This document shows, piece after piece, positions 5,048-6,618 of a DNA stretch of 6,618 nucleotides (its first letter is position 1; each line of letters opens with the position of its first letter). Source of the stretch: CAYGTK01 sp964352775. Lineage in GTDB: Bacteria; Bacteroidota; Bacteroidia; Chitinophagales; CAIOSU01. The notes beneath the pieces were generated by a model that ran no database searches, was not told where the DNA came from, and saw only the letters and a program-made list of their open reading frames with translations. Both the position numbers and the translations under genes were made by a program. The stretch lies in the NCBI GenBank assembly GCA_964352775.1, contig CAYGTK010000214.1, positions 1-6,618 of the forward strand, in the 5' to 3' direction.

Positions 5048-6618
5048 ATGCTTAATATCTCTGGATTAACCCTACATTTTGCCGAACGAACCGTGTTTGA
5101 TGGTATCACTTTTAAAGTGACCCCAAAAGATAAGATCGGACTTACTGGTCGGAACGGTGCGGGCAAATCTACCCTACTAAAAGTAATCTGTGGCCAACAG
5201 CCATACGACGCTGGAACTATTGACAAGCCCAAAGACATTAAAATCGGCTATCTATCGCAACACTTAGATGTGACTTCTGATAAAACAGTATTGAACGAAA
5301 CCAAAATGGCTTTTGGGAAAGTACTAGAACTGGAGGAGGAAATAAAGCGGATAAGCGATGAGATGAACACTCGAACTGATTTTGAGAGTGATAGTTTCAT
5401 GCAATTGATAGAAGACTTCAATGAAGTAGAACATCAGAAACAAGTACTGGGTGGTTATCAATTAGATGAAGATATAGAGCGCGTTCTGAAGGGCCTTGGC
5501 TTTTTAGATGAGGATATGGATAAGCCCGTAAAGAGCTTAAGTGGGGGCTGGCAAATGCGTATTGAGCTAGCAAAGATCTTACTATCTCGCCCCAACATAC
5601 TATTGCTGGATGAGCCTACTAACCACTTAGATATTGAGTCGATAGGTTGGTTAGAAGGATTTTTAAAAAATTATGAAGGGTCGGTTATTCTAGTATCTCA
5701 CGATAAAGTATTTCTAGACAATGTGACCAACCGAACGGTAGAAATAACCCTTGGGCGAATTGAGGACTACAAGGCTTACTATAGTAAATACCTAGAGCTT
5801 CGCGAGGAACGGCACGAGCAAATGCAGAATGCCCAGAAGAATCAAGAAAAGGAGATAAAGCAACTAGAAGATAACATCAACCGATTTAGAGCTAAGGCTA
5901 GTAAAGCCAAGTTCGCACAATCGCTTATCCGAAAGCTAGATAAAATAGACCGTATTGAGCTTGATCAAGACGATGTGAGTAGTATGACTATCCGTTTTCA
6001 ACCTGCGCCAAGGCTTGGGCAAATAGCAGTAAGCGGAAAGAATATTAGCAAGTACTACGGTGATAAAAAAGTGATTGAAGGTTTTAACCTAGAGATAAAT
6101 AGAGGAGAGAAGATAGCCTTTGTAGGAAAGAACGGGATGGGTAAAACCACCATGGCCCGCATTATTATTGGTGAACTGGAACATACTGGTGAATTGAAAA
6201 TAGGCCACAATGCCGAACTAGGCTATTATGCTCAGCACCAAACTGGCGGCCTAGATGGCGATAAAACTGTTCTTCAAGAAATAGAAAGTGGTGCGCCTGG
6301 TGACTTTGAAGGAAACTTTAGAAGCTTACTAGGAGCTTTCCTTTTCTCTAATGATGAAGTAAAGAAAAAAGTAAAGGTGCTTTCTGGTGGAGAGAAGGGG
6401 CGACTTGCTTTAGCTAAATTGCTGCTAAAACCAATCAACTTGTTAGTACTGGATGAGCCTACCAATCACTTAGATCTTTTGGCGAAAGAGGTATTAAAGA
6501 ATGCACTAAAGAGTTTTGATGGTACCATGATAATCGTATCGCACGATAGAGATCTGTTGGCTGATTTAACTGATAAGGTATTTGAATTTACCCCAACTGG
6601 TATCCGCGAGCATATTGG
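5048..6618 (+). CDS. ABC-F family ATPase (YheS/Uup-like), 3' partial
   Basis: The frame from ATG 5048 is open to the right edge, giving 523 residues; relatives are usually about 620-650, so roughly 100 C-terminal residues are missing. Two ABC ATPase domains in tandem are seen with no membrane segments, which defines the ABC-F class of soluble, ribosome-associated translation factors. Domain 1 has Walker A GRNGAGKST (34-42), signature LSGGW (164-168), Walker B with catalytic Glu189 in LLLDEPTNHLD, and switch His218. Domain 2 has Walker A GKNGMGKTT (360-368), LSGGE (445-449), Glu470 and His499. The inter-domain linker (about 240-320) is charged and helical. It carries 'FRAKASKAKFAQS', the usual tip of the P-site tRNA-interaction motif. 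LSGGW in domain 1 and 'GYYAQHQ' in domain 2 point to the YheS/Uup-like group. All ATPase residues are intact. No Shine-Dalgarno is present, and the gene lies 34 bases after the GH113 stop without a clear terminator. Housekeeping role more likely than antibiotic resistance. Confidence 0.95.
   Translation, partial: MLNISGLTLHFAERTVFDGITFKVTPKDKIGLTGRNGAGKSTLLKVICGQQPYDAGTIDKPKDIKIGYLSQHLDVTSDKTVLNETKMAFGKVLELEEEIKRISDEMNTRTDFESDSFMQLIEDFNEVEHQKQVLGGYQLDEDIERVLKGLGFLDEDMDKPVKSLSGGWQMRIELAKILLSRPNILLLDEPTNHLDIESIGWLEGFLKNYEGSVILVSHDKVFLDNVTNRTVEITLGRIEDYKAYYSKYLELREERHEQMQNAQKNQEKEIKQLEDNINRFRAKASKAKFAQSLIRKLDKIDRIELDQDDVSSMTIRFQPAPRLGQIAVSGKNISKYYGDKKVIEGFNLEINRGEKIAFVGKNGMGKTTMARIIIGELEHTGELKIGHNAELGYYAQHQTGGLDGDKTVLQEIESGAPGDFEGNFRSLLGAFLFSNDEVKKKVKVLSGGEKGRLALAKLLLKPINLLVLDEPTNHLDLLAKEVLKNALKSFDGTMIIVSHDRDLLADLTDKVFEFTPTGIREHI

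Noticed and set aside
5048..6618. ABC transporter ATPase or antibiotic-resistance ABC-F protein
   Set aside because: Two fused ATPase domains with the tRNA-interaction linker and no membrane gene nearby exclude a transporter. The linker tip resembles the housekeeping YheS/Uup group, and nothing suggests a resistance subtype.

Overview
The window looks like ordinary chromosome from a Bacteroidota (Flavobacteriia/Cytophagia-like) bacterium. The base composition is moderately AT-rich. Clear Shine-Dalgarno sequences are absent before nearly all genes. Leucine codons are often TTA/CTA. A TAnnTTTG promoter motif, typical of this phylum, stands before the one minus-strand gene. The assignment rests on these traits and on family resemblance recalled from memory, not on a search.

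Positions 3-1706 and 1720-2604 form a tight plus-strand run of three genes. First is the C-terminal part of a metallo-beta-lactamase-fold hydrolase, cut by the left edge. Next is a TauD/TfdA-type Fe(II)/2-oxoglutarate dioxygenase (SyrP-like, with an HxE metal motif). Last is a bile acid:sodium symporter (BASS) family transporter. Gaps of 33 and 13 bases suggest one operon. A plausible but unproven reading is sodium-coupled movement of an organic anion together with its oxidative or hydrolytic processing.

Positions 2605-2856 are a convergent gap. It holds several short direct repeats, one AT palindrome, and a good intrinsic terminator for the minus-strand gene. That gene (2857-3852) encodes a membrane-anchored fusion of an SRPBCC domain and a GyrI-like small-molecule-binding domain. 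A divergent gap (3853-3987) separates it from a plus-strand gene for a secreted glycoside hydrolase of the GH113 (endo-beta-mannanase-like) type at 3988-5013. From 5048 to the right edge lies an ABC-F ATPase (YheS/Uup-like), which acts on ribosomes rather than as a transporter. Its reading frame is open at the edge, so its C-terminus is missing.

Two of the plus-strand genes (BASS and GH113) have no usable ATG and appear to start at TTG, each followed directly by a GAGG-type purine run. I saw no tRNA, rRNA, CRISPR array, insertion sequence or phage gene. No clearly new system is evident. The best leads are the dioxygenase/BASS/hydrolase operon, the SRPBCC-GyrI fusion, and the unusual start sites.
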